A program made the translations under genes and the position numbers. 64,000 nt of DNA from Erythrocercus mccallii. Its lineage: Eukaryota > Chordata > Aves > Passeriformes > Dicruridae. Below the pieces are notes generated by a model. That model was given only the letters and a program-made list of their open reading frames with translations. It was not told where the DNA came from and did no database searches. The stretch spans positions 209,531-273,530 of the forward strand of contig VZRG01000883.1 of NCBI GenBank assembly GCA_013397435.1, given 5' to 3'. How positions within the stretch are numbered: the first letter of the stretch is position 1; each line of letters starts with the position of its first letter. Shown here one piece after another: positions 12,201 through 27,200 of this stretch.

Positions 12201-15200
12201 CTATGCTATATAGGTAAGGTGAATTTAAGACGATGACGAAAGACCATAATATATACAGAGAAACACAAAACCTAGACCTGGCAGGCTATATTATTTAATC
12301 TTTTATTTTCAGACTGTTTTAGTTTGATCTGCCATTTACATACGCTAATGTCTATGACTTTTTAATTTTTTTTAATTAATCTCATCAAAACCAGTGATGG
12401 GTTCACTAACTTTTCTGAATTTGTCATGAAAGACTCTTAAGTACCAAAACCTTTTTCTGTTTAAAGACACCGAGAGGACTTGCTGCATCGCTTCACATTT
12501 TATCCATACAAGCTGCGCTGCTGGGAGAAGTAGAAAAGCATCAAGTCTCAAGTGCAGCTGTGTTTTGTTCCCTGGGCTTTGTCAGTAGCTTCTCATACCA
12601 TGCAGAAGAAGGTATGCAGAGACTTTTTATACACTAAGTTCATCAAACATGCTCTACCAAATGTAATAATGGAAATGTTTATCAACACTCTGTGTTGATA
12701 ATTGTTGTTTATCAACAACTGATAAACAATTGTTTATCAATTATTCATTGATTTAAAAAAATTAAAATTAGCTGCTATTATATTTCCCAATACTGGAAGT
12801 GCTATCTCTAATGCAAACACTAATAAAAGCACTCTATTTTAATCTGGATGCAGATTAGAGGCACAAAACATGCTGACACATCCATATACAGTACTTGAAC
12901 ATATTCTTGAACATTATTCAGACCACTCCCTCTTGACTCTCCACCAACAAACAAGTATCCTGATATTCCCCGAAACCCCTTTTTTTGTTCTGCCTCCAAA
13001 ACCAATTGTTATGCTTGGTCATCTGCTTAGATTCCTGGAGAGCTATTCAACAGAAATATGGAGCTTAAAAAACATTTCATGGCAGGTTAGCCAAAGCTTG
13101 TTAGCACAGAAAGATACTGTAAGGGCAGGCTAAATGCTGTGTTACTGCTTATGTTTATTCTGTGCAGTAAATAAACCAAGCAAATGAATACAAATTATGA
13201 ACTTCCAAGCCAGAGAAGAAAACACTTCTGACTGTTGAAGTTCACTCCTACTTTGTACTCTACTGGGCATACAGTACAAAAGAAAAGCACAATGAAGATC
13301 TGGTAACACTGTTTTTAAACAGCAAAAGTCTTGCATCAGGACATTAAAACATCATTTTATAAAAAAGTACAACCATTGGGAGGGAGAAGCTTTAACTTGT
13401 AAATATTAGATTCCAATCCATATTGTTGTCCACAATGCCCCTGGAATCAACGAACTGCACAGCTTTTCCAGCTATCCAGCTGGTATGTCGACAGCTTCAT
13501 TTAATATTCTTGTCTAGTGATACAGCAAAGACCTCTCATGCCTATTTTTAAATGCACATTTTTAATATTCAATATAATGTTACTCTTTAACAAACTCTTT
13601 ACTCCCTGCTTCTTTTATGAAGCTTCCTGTGGTCTTTGAAAGGATTGTTAACCAAAGAATGGATCACACTCTTTCTGCATGAGCAAATTCAGAAACACTC
13701 CATTAAACCTTTCAGTATTTAATAAAAGGAGTAATCTCTCACCTCTGAGGAGATAAGCCAGTTGCTGAGTGATTAACTCTGGTGCCTTTTGAAGAATCTC
13801 TTTTATGACTAAAGAGGAAGAACAGGCTTGTAACTCCAGGCTCCTGTCACACTGCTCATCTGGATTGATGACTTTGACAACAGCTGATTCCAAGCTTTTA
13901 TCCTCACTATCAAGTAAATTTAGAAGTATTACATATATTTACCTTTATAGCTGCTTAGACAACTAAGTTAAAAAGTGCAACATATTTTTTTAAATTCTGG
14001 ACTACAACAGCATTGTTATAGCTACCTGAACTCAGCTATAAAGCCAAAGGATGTCACAGAGGTCCTAAACCCACTATTTTTTAAATTAAGTGTTCAGAAT
14101 TCTTTTACTGCTTGATATGTCACTAAGTATGACATATCTCTGATTTCACAAAATCTGTGAAAAACCATGGAAAAAAGTATTTCTACATGCACTGAAAATA
14201 GTCTTCTTTATATAGTGGAGATTTAGGATTTTCCCAACTGAATATTCTGAAAACTTACCAAAAAATATTTTTATTAGATACTTTATGTTCCTGTTTACAA
14301 TAGCAGTAACCAAGCCAAACCAATTTTAATAATAAAATAATAATTGTAATTCTTTATAAGAAAGAAACACAGGAAGTGACAGGAATAAACAAAAAGCAGA
14401 TCTTACAGATAATTTTTACTCTGAGGAGTGAATGATGTGCTGAGCTGTTGGCACTTAACACATCGACAACTATGAGATTCACACATATTTCTCTCTTCAG
14501 AGTTTCCTTACTTATATATAGTCTAATCTATAAACTTCTCAAAGTACAATGGAGCCATAGGATGCTACCTGTCTCAAACGAAGTTGTAAGGACAACTGGA
14601 AGTAAACAGCATCCTTCACTCTGGGCCAGACAGGCAGACCATTATAAAGAGGCTTTACATAAAAGATTCACAATGGTTGCATAAATAGTCCCTCTTAAGG
14701 ATCAGTATAGGGACTGTGGTCTTCCAGAGATCAACTCTGAGTCTTTTGAAAGGCTGTAGTTGGTAAGGACCACAATAATCCAACAGCCACCTCAAGAGCA
14801 CATATGCAAGTGTCTGGGCACCTGCAACTCAATATAAGACTCTCAAAGGAGAGCTGACTAAGAAGCAGGAAAAAAAACTCTGATCACTTATCTACTGGCC
14901 ACAGGAAACTTCCAGACTGTTTAACTAAATTCAAATATCTAATCTGTGTTAAAACACAGGGTTCTTATAAGTAGAAGTTCCATCAGATGTGATGCAAAGA
15001 TGAAAATTCACCTTGTTACATTTATTGAGCATAATGCGAGACAAAATACATTTTAGTTTCCTTTTTTTAGATCTGTGTTAACACAGCAGTATCAGTATCA
15101 ATACAGAGAAAATGTAATTTTTGAAGCAGCTCAAACTCACATAAGCCATATTACTGTACATAAAACACAATACCTTGTCAGCATGTTGCTGTTTAAAAGT

Positions 15201-18200
15201 GTTAAAGACAATTTCCCTTCAGCATTCAGCTGATGCAAATTGATCTCATCTCGGAAGATATGGAATGACTCTGGAATTTTCAGCTCCTCCAAAATAAATC
15301 TTGTCTCAGTGAAGTAGCTGAAGTCTCTTCTTGGTATGTTCAACACAGGTAAGCAAAGAGTATCTGGAGGACTGACCTGTAACACAGTCATGCATTTGTG
15401 AGAATTGGACCTGTTTTTCATCAGGACAATATTTTAACAGAGTGAGTAATTAGAAACAGCCCAGATTTTCTGTTTGGGATTTTCTCCTCTTTACTTAATT
15501 AAAAGAAAGGAAAAATAAAGGTATTTTGCACTTCTTTTCTTCAGCTGTCTCTGTTTGCCCCCTACAGAGTACCTAAGAAACCAGAAAAGGAAAACGATAA
15601 GGAATGAAGCCCAGGACTGATATTTTTGTGCTATTCAATAACCCATCTAATAACAACTCATTCATTTTTGTATGGAAAGAAACGTTGATTATTTATCTTT
15701 TTAAAATTCACTTTTGATAATAACAAAATCACTGTCCAGAAAAATGTTTTTACAGCAATTGACTTACAATAAGATGGCTGTAAGAACCTGGAACGAGTGA
15801 ATTAAGACCACTCAGTCCAATTTTTCATTACCTTGTCTAGAAAGTAAGCGTAGGTCAGGGTAGAAATAAGTGAATCCAAATCACAGGGTTTATTCCCAAG
15901 AACAACGTGGACTTTTTCCAGGCGTTTGCTCCTGTTCTGTAACACATTAGAAGACAATTGCCATGAGTGGAAATGATGAGGAAAAAGTCAAATCACCATG
16001 ACATTTCAAAGGACAAGTTAAATATCAGGCTTTGTTCTCAATTGTTGCATTTTTCACTGCTGGCTGAAGGAATGGACTTCCTATGGGATAAGACATTCCT
16101 TGGCTTCAGAGCTCCCAAAAAAGCCAAAAACTAAATTTCACAAGACACCATAGCTTAGAACCCAATGAGGTCTGAATCTGACAGAAATCCTTTTCACAGC
16201 AAAGTAACAGATAAGCAGCAGCTTCATGGACACGTGGAAAAGCCTTTCAAGACACCTCACAAATCCATTTCAAGAAACAGTCCAAAAGAGTGTAGAAATG
16301 CACAAAACAAAACACACAGCAAATAATGCGTAACAAGTTGTAATTTTAATTCTACCCTTTTTTCTTCACTTAGCTGAAATCAGTAAATAGACAAAGGAAC
16401 TGCCTTTCACCCTGAATTTTCAGAAGCTGGACATAGCTGAAGTACTATGAGTTTTGAATTGTTCTCACTTAATAAAATTAGGAGCCTTCCAAACAAGAGG
16501 AAAAAAGAAGACAAACCTACTGTATGAAAGCAAAGTATTGAAGGGAAGGACCTACCTTCTTCATAACTGCACACACAAAATACAACATGAAGTTTTGGTC
16601 TTGTGCATATCATTATTATCATGCTAACTGCATGGAAACATTACAGTTTATTTACTTTCAGTGCTTCTTAAGTGGTGAAATATATGTGACTGATGCTAAG
16701 AGACATGTTTCAGAAACACATGAAAGTAAACATTTTTGTTGTTGGCCTGTTTGTACAGGCTGATGTACTTTCTGCTATTTTTAACTGTAATTCTGGGTAC
16801 CAAAATTTTAATCTTTCAACAGAAGCATGTCATTATTACACTACCCTTAATAATTAGAGATGTGCAATTTTTCTTAGGCCAGCTTTTTTCCTCTATGTCT
16901 AGTCTTAGTTCTACCTGAATATAGGAATAAACTTAGGTTCCCTTTCCCTTAATGGAACATAGCCATCAAAATACATTTGGGTAATAAATACAGGACACAT
17001 TCTCCATTCCCTATATATCACGAAAGACTGAAGAATTCTTACTGAAGAATACAATGACTGGAACAAATACATTCATTTATGCTCTAAGTCTTCACTAGCA
17101 GTAAACTGTCTCCATGTACTCTTTTCCACATAATTTTTGTAACATGTTCTTCTGCAGCATGCATTTCTGATTGATTTGCCACAATAAAGAATGAAAACAA
17201 AGCTCATAAGCTCATCCTTTTTTTAGTACCCTCACAATAAAGAATTTCTTTATAATACCTAATCTAAACTTGCCTGTTTCCAATTTAAGGCCATCCGCAC
17301 TTGTCCTATCAATATGCATCCGTCTCAGAAGTCCCCCTCCAGCTTTCCTGTATTTCCCCTTTAGGTAGTGGAATAGTCCTCTGAAGTCTCCCTTCAGCCA
17401 CCTCCAGGCTGAACACTCCCAGCTTTCTGAGCACGTCTTCATAGGAGAGCTGCTCCAGCCCTGTGATTGACTTAACAGATTTCCTGTGGACTCCAACACG
17501 TCCATGTCCTTATGCTGGGAGCCCAGAGCTGGATGCAGTGCTCCAGATGGGGTCTCACCAGAGCAGAGCAGAGGGACAGAATCCCCTCCCTGGCCCTGCT
17601 GCCCACACTGGTTTGGATGCAGCCCAGCACACGACTGGCTTTCTGGGATGTAGGCACACATTGCCAGGTTATAATGAACTTTTAGCCTACAAACACCCAC
17701 AAGTCTTTCTCCTCAGGGCTGCTCTCAGTCCCTCTCCACTCAGCCTGTGTTTGTGCTTGGCACTGCCCTGGCCCAGATGCAGCACCTTGCACTTGGCCTT
17801 GTGGCTCATGAAGTTTGCCCAGACCCATCCCTCAAGCCTGCCAAGGTCCCTTTGTGGTAGGGACAGTGACTAGCAATACTTTTTTTCCCACCTTTCCTGC
17901 TTTTCTCTTCACTGAGCAGAATTTGTTTCTTTTCTCCTTCCCCTCTTGCAGATCCAAGATACATGATTTCACCAATATTTCATTCCGCACTGTGCAGATG
18001 AATTAATGGCCTTTTAGCATCTTAGGATTATTTAGTAACAATAACCCTCCAAATACTCTCTATACACACTGTCCATAAATGCAACCCTGAAGTATGCAAG
18101 CATACTGCTTATTTTTCATGTCTGAGACTGCTTCCTCTTTTACCATCTCAGATAGAAGTAGTTTGCTCAGCCTGCTGCATGCTAATCAGTTGTCTTCAAG

Positions 18201-21200
18201 AAAAGCAGGAACATGGATGGAAGGCTTCCTTTCACAGGTCTTCCCAAGCAAAAACCCAGGCAGAGAATCCCACAATCCAGAAGACAAAGATGCATAAACC
18301 CAGTAGGGCTTAGCTACAATAGGACTAAAATGTGATTACCTCCTGCAGTTATCACAGCTAAACCTGAGAGGAAACATGAACTGTCAATATGTGTAAGAAT
18401 TAAAAAATTTAGGAGGTTATTGATGAAGCTACAAGTCTTAAATTAAAATTCAAAGGAGATCAGTGATTTCTCTTCATGATGATGAGTTTTTGTTTAGCTA
18501 GATTAAAGGTAAATTCTAAAATGCACAAACATTGGATGACTGGTTCAAAATGGATTAAAGAAATTATGTGTCATTTTCAGATGGCATCAGTCAGGATAAC
18601 TCAATTTAGATCAGACCTCCATAGACCAACATTCACTTACTGTGCTCAGGAAAGAGATCTATAAACATTAGGCTACTTCTGTAAGAGATCTGATTCTCAG
18701 CTATTTACTATGAAGAAACTCTCATATCTGTTCAGTTTTGCTGTCTATTAATACATAAAAGCATTAGTATGACAACCACATCTTTATGTAACTGCAGTAA
18801 TGTCACCATGAGTTTTCTAAGCTCTGATATTAAAGTGCAGGTCTTCACTTTCCCACACCATGTTCATGAAAACATGAGGGATATTTTTGTAAATAATACC
18901 ATTGTTTTGCATTCTTCTTGGTAGGAGGAGAATGCTGAGTGATGGTCTGTCTGACCTATGTGATTCAGAGGTGGTAGCCCCACTCTCCAATCCATGGTCA
19001 TGTTTCCTGCAGGTATATAATAGAATGAAATAAACAAGGCGAGGCCTTTTCTTGGCCCCTGCTCTGACAGTAAAGCCCAAGTGTCCTGTGGTCCTTCTAG
19101 CGTGGTGAACTACAATACAGTAAAAATACCATTTATTCGTTCCCACCTGCATCAAACAGCTGGTATATTCAAACATACTGCAATACTGGCAATCAGGTTT
19201 GTAAAAATTTTGATCAGGACATGTTAACTACAGTGATTGATGAAACTACAATATTCCAGTAAAAAATTACATTGTCTCTACTTTATTTTCTTCTCTTAAT
19301 AGAGAAGCTGAAGTCATCTTGCAAGGTAATAAACACTGAAGACTCATCGTAGTATAAACAGGAATGCCTACAAAATGCTCACTGTCTCAAGGCAAAAAAA
19401 AATTTTCCACTTCCTTCATACTCATTCACCCCCACACAACCACACACACACACTGCATAAATGCACACTCAGTAGCCACACGCAGCCTTGCTTCCTGAGT
19501 CACTACTTGCTTTTTGCCTCAAATTTCATTAGTTCTGTCCTTAAACTGTAATGAAATCATTGCATTTTACTGCATGGGATGGGACAGCACTTGTCAAGCA
19601 CAGTAATTCTTTGAAGGAACAATATGGTTTAACAGAAGCATATTGAAAAGGATGAAGCTACAGAACCACATAGCAATATACGGTGTCAGATACAACACTG
19701 AAAACTTTTCCAGCCTTGTGACTGAAGCACCAACCAGCAGAGAATAAAAGCTTCACAGACACAGCTTTCCTGGAGGTACACAGGGGAAAATCCTAACTGT
19801 TTGAACAAAGGCCAAATTAGTAAGAAATTTGTCTTTTGATATTTAAAGTCATCAAATCGCATAAAAGAGGTTTTCTGTACCTGAAATTCTCCCTCCAAAC
19901 CAGAGGTACCAATTTATTGAGTAGTCATTTTGAAGCACAACTTGCATTTGCCTTATAGTATCAGGCAGTATTATGCTTCCAGTGGCCTGAGGGTTTTTAA
20001 AATGACTATACATCTCTGTTGTCAAAGAAATGGTTTTAAGCCAAAGCAAAGTTAATTTAATATTTCATGCAAAATTCCAGTTAGCTAAATACTTATTAAG
20101 TCTTTGCACAAGAAAGCTTTATACTGGCCTAGAAAAAAATAGATGATCCCCTATTCTAAAAAGATATATATGAGAGAATCCTTATTTTCTCCCATTTTTG
20201 AGGTAAGTAAAAAAAATTATTTTATCTCTCTACCCCTGTAGTATCCCATTTATCATGTACAGTACATGACACATAGTAGTTCAAAGTACTACCTGTCAAA
20301 TACCTAGTTACATAAGGATTCTTCCCTAAGGAACACAAGTGTAGTCACAAATTTCAAGTGTGACATGTTTAAATCATTACCTATTGAATATCCACTGCAC
20401 AGTCTTGCTCTACGTACAAATCTGAAAAAAACCCAAAATTTTTACAGCAAATACGAATACCACTAGAAGAACAGAATATAAAACAAAAGGGGGATTTTCT
20501 AATTCCACACTATTTGCTTTTGTGTGGGAAACACAGTCTTACCAGTAAGATAAACAAAAGTGGAAGGATCAAAAACTTAATACCATCCTCAGAAACAGCT
20601 GGATAGGCATAAAACATTATCTGATACTTTGCTTTGAATGGGATACGATAAGCAAAGACTATTAATAGTCTATAACAAAACTAGGAGAAGGTCTTCACAG
20701 CTTTGCTGTTCTACATATAGAACTTGTACACATAATTCATCCAATCCTACTTGCAAGGAAGTCTTATGTTTAGATTCCTGGAATTTCCACAGGACAGGAA
20801 TTCTCTTTTCCAGTCATTTATAATCAAGAACTGGCACAGCCAACTATTGCTGATGAGAATGCAGTTCAGTATTTCTGTGTTACCAACAGGCTCTGACTCA
20901 GAATTCTGCAGGCAGACAAGCTTAACACTATTGAAGAAAGAATTCTGAGGATCTACACACATTGATTTTTTTTTCACTTTTAGTTATTTTACAACTTGTA
21001 GGCAATCTGCTCTGCTTGTTTGTGAAATACCTTCTCTATAGCTTATTACATACATTCACTCACATTGCAAAAATCCAGAAATGAACAATGACTTCTACAT
21101 CAAGATTACATTTGAAAAAGAATAGCTGGAGTAATCAAATAATATATTAATTCCACTTAAATATAAGAAAGAAGCACTACAGAACTCAGAACATCAATCA

Positions 21201-24200
21201 AAATCTTGTTGGCTGTTTTTAAAATTAGATTTATTCCATCAATTGGTTTGGCATTGATTTTTCACCATGTTTTATAAACTTTACATGTTCACACTCTCTT
21301 GCTTCTACGAATCTTTGCCTTCAGGATCAACATTTGAGACACCACTTCTACTAGATCACAGAATATATGCATTTTCCCAATATCGAATAGTATGTGGTTT
21401 TCAAACTGAATCATAGATGGGGTACATACGTATGCCCACGTGCACACATATTTTGGAAGTGTGACTTTGACAACATATATTTTGATCCCATCATTGCTGC
21501 TGTATCAAGGTAAAAAATGCTTTAAGTGAGACAGACATTAAATATGCTTTGTCTTACAGAATTAGAGAAAACAAAGTTTTTATGACATAAGACAAACAAA
21601 ATGATAAAGCCAATTCTTATTTTAATCACCTTAGGCTCAGCAACAATATCACATTACTCTTCCCACAAAGAGAAAACAGGATATGGTCTCCTATGGCTGA
21701 AAAAGGAAAATGTTCCCAGCAGAATGATTATTTAAGCTTGACTTAGCAGTATTTCAACAGTCTGTCAATAGGATTCTCTATGATAGAAGTTACTAAAATA
21801 AAAATCAAAGTCTCCCTCTTTCATTTATGCTGCATTAATTTATTTGTTGTTCAAATTAACCTGTCTTACATAGTTCTCTCACCTAACAACTGAGTATACA
21901 GCACACAAAAATTCAGCTATTCCTATTTCAGGTAGTCTTCAAAGCCTAAAGTCAGTCACAGCAAATCTTTGAATTTCCACCTCAAGCTATGTAACTCCTC
22001 TTCCCACTTCCTCCTCACTTGCCACTTAACACTCAGAAGTGAGACTGGGATGCCTATCTAGTTTACAGGACTTGATTGTATTTATCTTCCTTAGGATTTG
22101 TTTGGCTTACTGTAGGACCAAGCTGTTCTTTGAGATGTTAGACACAAATGACTTCAAACTAAGCTGTACATTTACCTGAGGACCAGAGTGCCCCTCATAT
22201 GCTGGCTCCGTGGTGACTGGTGACTGGAGGTAACTGGTAGCAATAAACCCCTAAACTGCAGAGAATAAATTACACAGAAGAAAGGGAAAGTGTATTGGAG
22301 AAAAACAGGTGAGTTTGTTTTGGTGAAGGCAAGAGAATGCAATCCAAACAATGCACTTCTTTTACCTGCCTCTCACAGACTTAACATCTGAGCTTGGATT
22401 GTTTATGTTTAGCTGCTTCTTTAAAATGAAGGAAGCAATTTTGCAACTGAGAATAAATTTACCAAGAATCAGCCAGCACTTGAACATTGCATTTTACAGA
22501 AACCTTTGGAGTTAAGCTTCATATTTCTTAAGTCAGTGTAACCCTGAGGTGATGGGCACCAAGCTGAACATGAAACCACAACCTGAAGTAAGCCAACAAC
22601 TCAGCAGAAGTATCATTAGTGAGCAAGAAAATCATAGCTGGAAGAGATGATCAGGCCAAAGTCACTTCCACTTTTGCCTTTCTTGTTCAACAGGTTTTTA
22701 TCATACTATAATTCTAAAATGTCTTTGGTTTTTTACCCATTCTCCTGTAAGAATGATGCTGAAAAGATGCCAATTTTTGTTTTGGCTTTTGTTTCATTTC
22801 AGTTTTTAACTTCAGCATTATTTCAGTTGCTCTTTCTTATTCCGCACTGAAAATTAGACACCTATTCCTCTGCAGCAGCCAGTACTGGTGTGGTGTGCCT
22901 ACTCTATACACCATTCCACAAAAACTCCTTTATTATCACTGGCAGCTTCTTTTCCCATGAGGAAATTTTAATATTGTAATATGTTTTACTCCTGTTGTTC
23001 TTCTGAAAGAAAATATTTGGCTGATTTAATGTAAAAGCTGAGCACAGAATAAAAATTGAAATACTGTGCTTGTTAGTAAAATGACACTGCACTCAGAACA
23101 ACACCTGACTTTAAAAGACAATCTATTTTTTTATTTGCAATGTTATGAGAATAGAAACATATGCTTCATTATGAGAATGCACTTTTTACTCATACGGTAA
23201 TTAGTTATGTCTACACTGTTTATATCTCTGGACTATCCTCACTATAACATTAATATCAGAGCCATAGACATGTTGCAAATGAGAAAGAGAAAATGCATAA
23301 TTACATTCCTGTATTACTTTTAACGCACATATAATTTTAGTATAGGGGTAGTCACTAATAAAAATATGTTTCTTTAATGCCTAACACTCCTTTTTACGTA
23401 GATGACACTACAGCAATAGAAATTTCTAATTAATTTATTTAGTAAGTTCACCTGGGCTCAGGCTAGGGACAGAGACAGTATGTTACCTCTTGAACATAGA
23501 TCCAAAGGACGTGCATGAGAAATACCCATATATAGAGTGAACCTCTTTCTCTCATCATTTGGGCTGTCTCCAAGTATCCAGTCTGCTCATGAAATCCAGA
23601 GAACTCATGAATACAACGACTCATTAAACACTTCCTGGAGCAGTCTGAAATCACCTTCATGAATCTGCCTTAGCAAAAAATTCAATTCAGATGTTCTCCA
23701 CCATGACATATCTCCCCTTCAGCATAACCAAAGAGATATAATCTACGTCAATATTATTGAACTAAGAACCCTCACATGTGCTGAGATGACTGGAGGCTTC
23801 TCAGTCACTCATGGTCCCCTCATTTTGCACTGGTCATCTTGCAGAATAATGCAAAAATATCCTTATTATGCCTTCAAAGTCAGACATGAGATTTAGGAGC
23901 TGATCCTCCATTCCATTTTGTTAGCTTATACCACTGCATTTCTTCAGAAGTCAATAAGCCTAGACATATCAGGTGTTTTGCCTGCGCAGTTCCTACGGAT
24001 ATTCCTCTTGTGATGGCAAGTAGCCTCTACAGAAATTTCAGAATTGCTCTCATGTAACAAAATATGTTTCAGCATAAACCTGGTTTATGCATTACCCAAA
24101 ACCTTTTCTGAATCAGACTTCTCCATCTATTCCTGAAGCATTAAGAAGACAAATTTAAACATATTTCCTTGATACCATTTGGCTCCCTGCAGATTTTTGC

Positions 24201-27200
24201 TGTGTTTTAAGCACACTGTTGACTGCATTAAATAACCTCATAATCACATTTAAAGGCTTAGTGATCTAGTGCCACCAATATACTAAAATATATGATTACA
24301 AATGCAGTCAGCATTTTCCATACCATATGCTTCTAAATGTTATTCTGCAGGGAACCAATTAAAACTATGGAAAATCTGGAACACAGACATATGGAACAAA
24401 ACAAAGCAACTTATCTTGTCACCATGGTGCTTGCTCAGTACATCGATTAGGGAATGGTGATATTACAGGACAAACAAATGTCACTTTAATTAAAGTATGC
24501 TGAAAGGCAATATACAATAGCAATCTAAAACATTAGTTTTTGCTGTGCTCATGTTAGTTTTCCTTCTAAATATATAAAACAGGTAAAATACACTCCCCAA
24601 AAAAATAAAAATCCACAAATATTTCTATTTGAAGCAATGGAACACTAGTCCTAATTTACTGAAAAACTTCCTCTGTGAACATTCAATGAGAAAAAGGTAA
24701 GAAACTGCAACAGAATGTTTGAGTTTCAGGAAAAACATTTAAAATACTGCTGAGTCTATATGATTTTTCAGGGAAAAGAGTAAGTTTAAGTAGAGACTTA
24801 TAAGTCTTTCTATAAAAATTTTGTGCATCAGGGAAAACTGTGAATCTAATTCTTGTAATTGTCTAGCACAATTGACAATGTAAAAATAGTAAAGGAACTG
24901 GAAGAAATAACAACCACCTTAAAGCAAAAAGTTATCATGAGGTAGAATCATAATTACCTCATTCTCAAGGCAAGATGGGAAAGATCTATTGGAGGAAATA
25001 TGCTCAAACTTGCATTTCCCAATCCTTCTTTCACTTCAGAGTTCAGCACTGCAGTAGATGAAGTCCCAAAAGGCACCAGAGTGCTCATTAGAAAGATTAC
25101 AAAAAAGATTAAGAACCTTGAGATAACATATTCTGGGTAAGACTTCTGTCATACTACTCTTGTATTGTGCCAATGGCACCTTGAACTGACATACATTTGA
25201 TGATACTGCAATGGTATTTATGATGAATATTTTCCCTCTGAAACACAGCTCTATATCAAAGTATTTTGTTTGACATAGAATATATGTGTAACTGAGCCAT
25301 GTTTTTAATTTAATGCACTGGAACAAGTGGCACAGAGGTGGGAAAAACAAATTAAGTTAATTCTGCAGTCATCAAGTAATGTTCCAGCACAGCCAAGATC
25401 TGTCAAGAGTCACAATACAATGAACACATGTTCCTCATGCAGAATTATAGGCAGATTGTCACTAACTACAAAAAATCCTCACCCTGAATGGAAGAAAAAC
25501 TGCAGTGATGGTAAATAGGATATTGATTGCACAAACTCGTTATCTATCACAGTACTTCGATTTCATCTCATAAAAGATATGTTACAGAGAGTTGAACCAT
25601 AGAATTAGAGAATATACAGTATTAGAAATTATCTTTATGGTAAGCATATCAACTCCTGCTTTAAAAGTATGGAAAATATTAGACAAAATAATTTAAAGAG
25701 TAATTGCAAAAGTAAACTAAAGCACTGTTTGTATTAAAAAGCTCTGAAACTTTTTAAAGGTATCACATTATTTCAGTTAATAATAATTGGTAATCACAAA
25801 CAGAATATAAGAGCTACAAACACAACTAGAGGGTATTTTCAGCTTAAGATTTGGCCCACTTTCATTAATTTGTATTAAGGTTTTCATGACTTATCTAAAA
25901 TTCTATTAGGCAGAAGGAAACAGGAGATACAAATTCACACATGAACAGACATTAATGACTGATTAAGACATCCTCCTCAATGAGTTTTGCTAAATCCTCT
26001 TACTTAACACCAAAACAGGTAGTTCATCATCCCTGGCAAATCTGCTGCCATAGCTATAAGGTCAAAAGACAAGAAATATTAAAAACCAAAATGTTTACAA
26101 CAAAGTAAATTACATTAATAATTCAAATTTACCTTTTAATATCTCCTAGTTTTGTACTGAAGACACTACCATGTATTTTTAGTCTATGAAAATCACTGAT
26201 ATCTGTGCCCTCCCCCCCAGAGGGACTTGCTAGATTTTCTTCCACCAGTCAAGTGTTGGTTTCCAATCAAAGATGACACTGTTGGGAAAAGAAATCTCCA
26301 TGGATTTCTATGCCTACTGTAGTTTAGAACAAACGGCCCAAAGGTCAGGAGAGGTATGTAAGTTAAAAGAAACAATCTTCTTCACAGGCTTACCTTACTT
26401 CCAATAACACAGAACTCAAAACTTGCTTAAACTCCGATTCTGAATGTAAAAAACTCCAAGGTACAACATCCTTCCTAGGTTTCAAGTCTCTGGGAGCGGG
26501 GGTAAAAAAAACCTTCAACCAACTAACAAACAAACAAAAACAAACAAACAAACCTAAAACAAACAAATAAAAACCCCCACCAAAACCTCAAACAAAACCA
26601 AACAAAACAACAACAAAACCACAAAAAACTAAACCCAATAAAAATAATAAAAAAAAAAAATAAAAACCACTAACAACAAAAAACCCCACATAAAAAACCC
26701 ACAACTCCCCACAAAAAACCCACAAACAAAACCAAAACTCCTAGGTCCATAAAAGGGACATATACAAGACAAAATACCTATGCACCTACCATTTTCCTAC
26801 TGGTAAACTCTGAGGACAGAGCACCTAAAATGATATGACTAACAACACAACTTTCTGCAACTCACAGGCATGCATTCTGTGCCAATAAGAAAATTCCTGT
26901 ATTTCCAGTTATAAGAATGCTACAACGTCTAAACTGAAATTTCTCTGCACCCTCAAGGTGTTCAAGACGTTAAAGAGATTCACTGTCCTTGGAGATACTG
27001 AAAAGCATCCAAATAAACACTTCTCAGAAGAGGAACAGTGGTAACAGAAACTGGTGGTGGTTTCATGGTTTTGCAGTGTAAGGTCACTCTGCTCCCAATC
27101 TGATTTTTTTTTTTAGCTTATTATTTCTGCTTAGTTAATTGCATACATCTCAGCATATCAGAGGATGATTACACAGTATTTTGTGTAATGTAAGTATTTT

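Noticed and set aside
22625..22670. Possible CR1 3'-end remnant (AATCATAGCTGGAAGAGATG)
   Set aside because: Resemblance is limited to a few short words and could be chance; not enough to call.
23463..23660. Minus-strand open frame of 65 codons considered as an extra exon
   Set aside because: No similarity to PRUNE family members, and exons 1 and 2 already join in phase without it.
25595..25660. Possible CR1 3'-end remnant near CCATAGAATTAGAGAATATA
   Set aside because: Only the opening words agree. The following bases do not keep the CR1 order.
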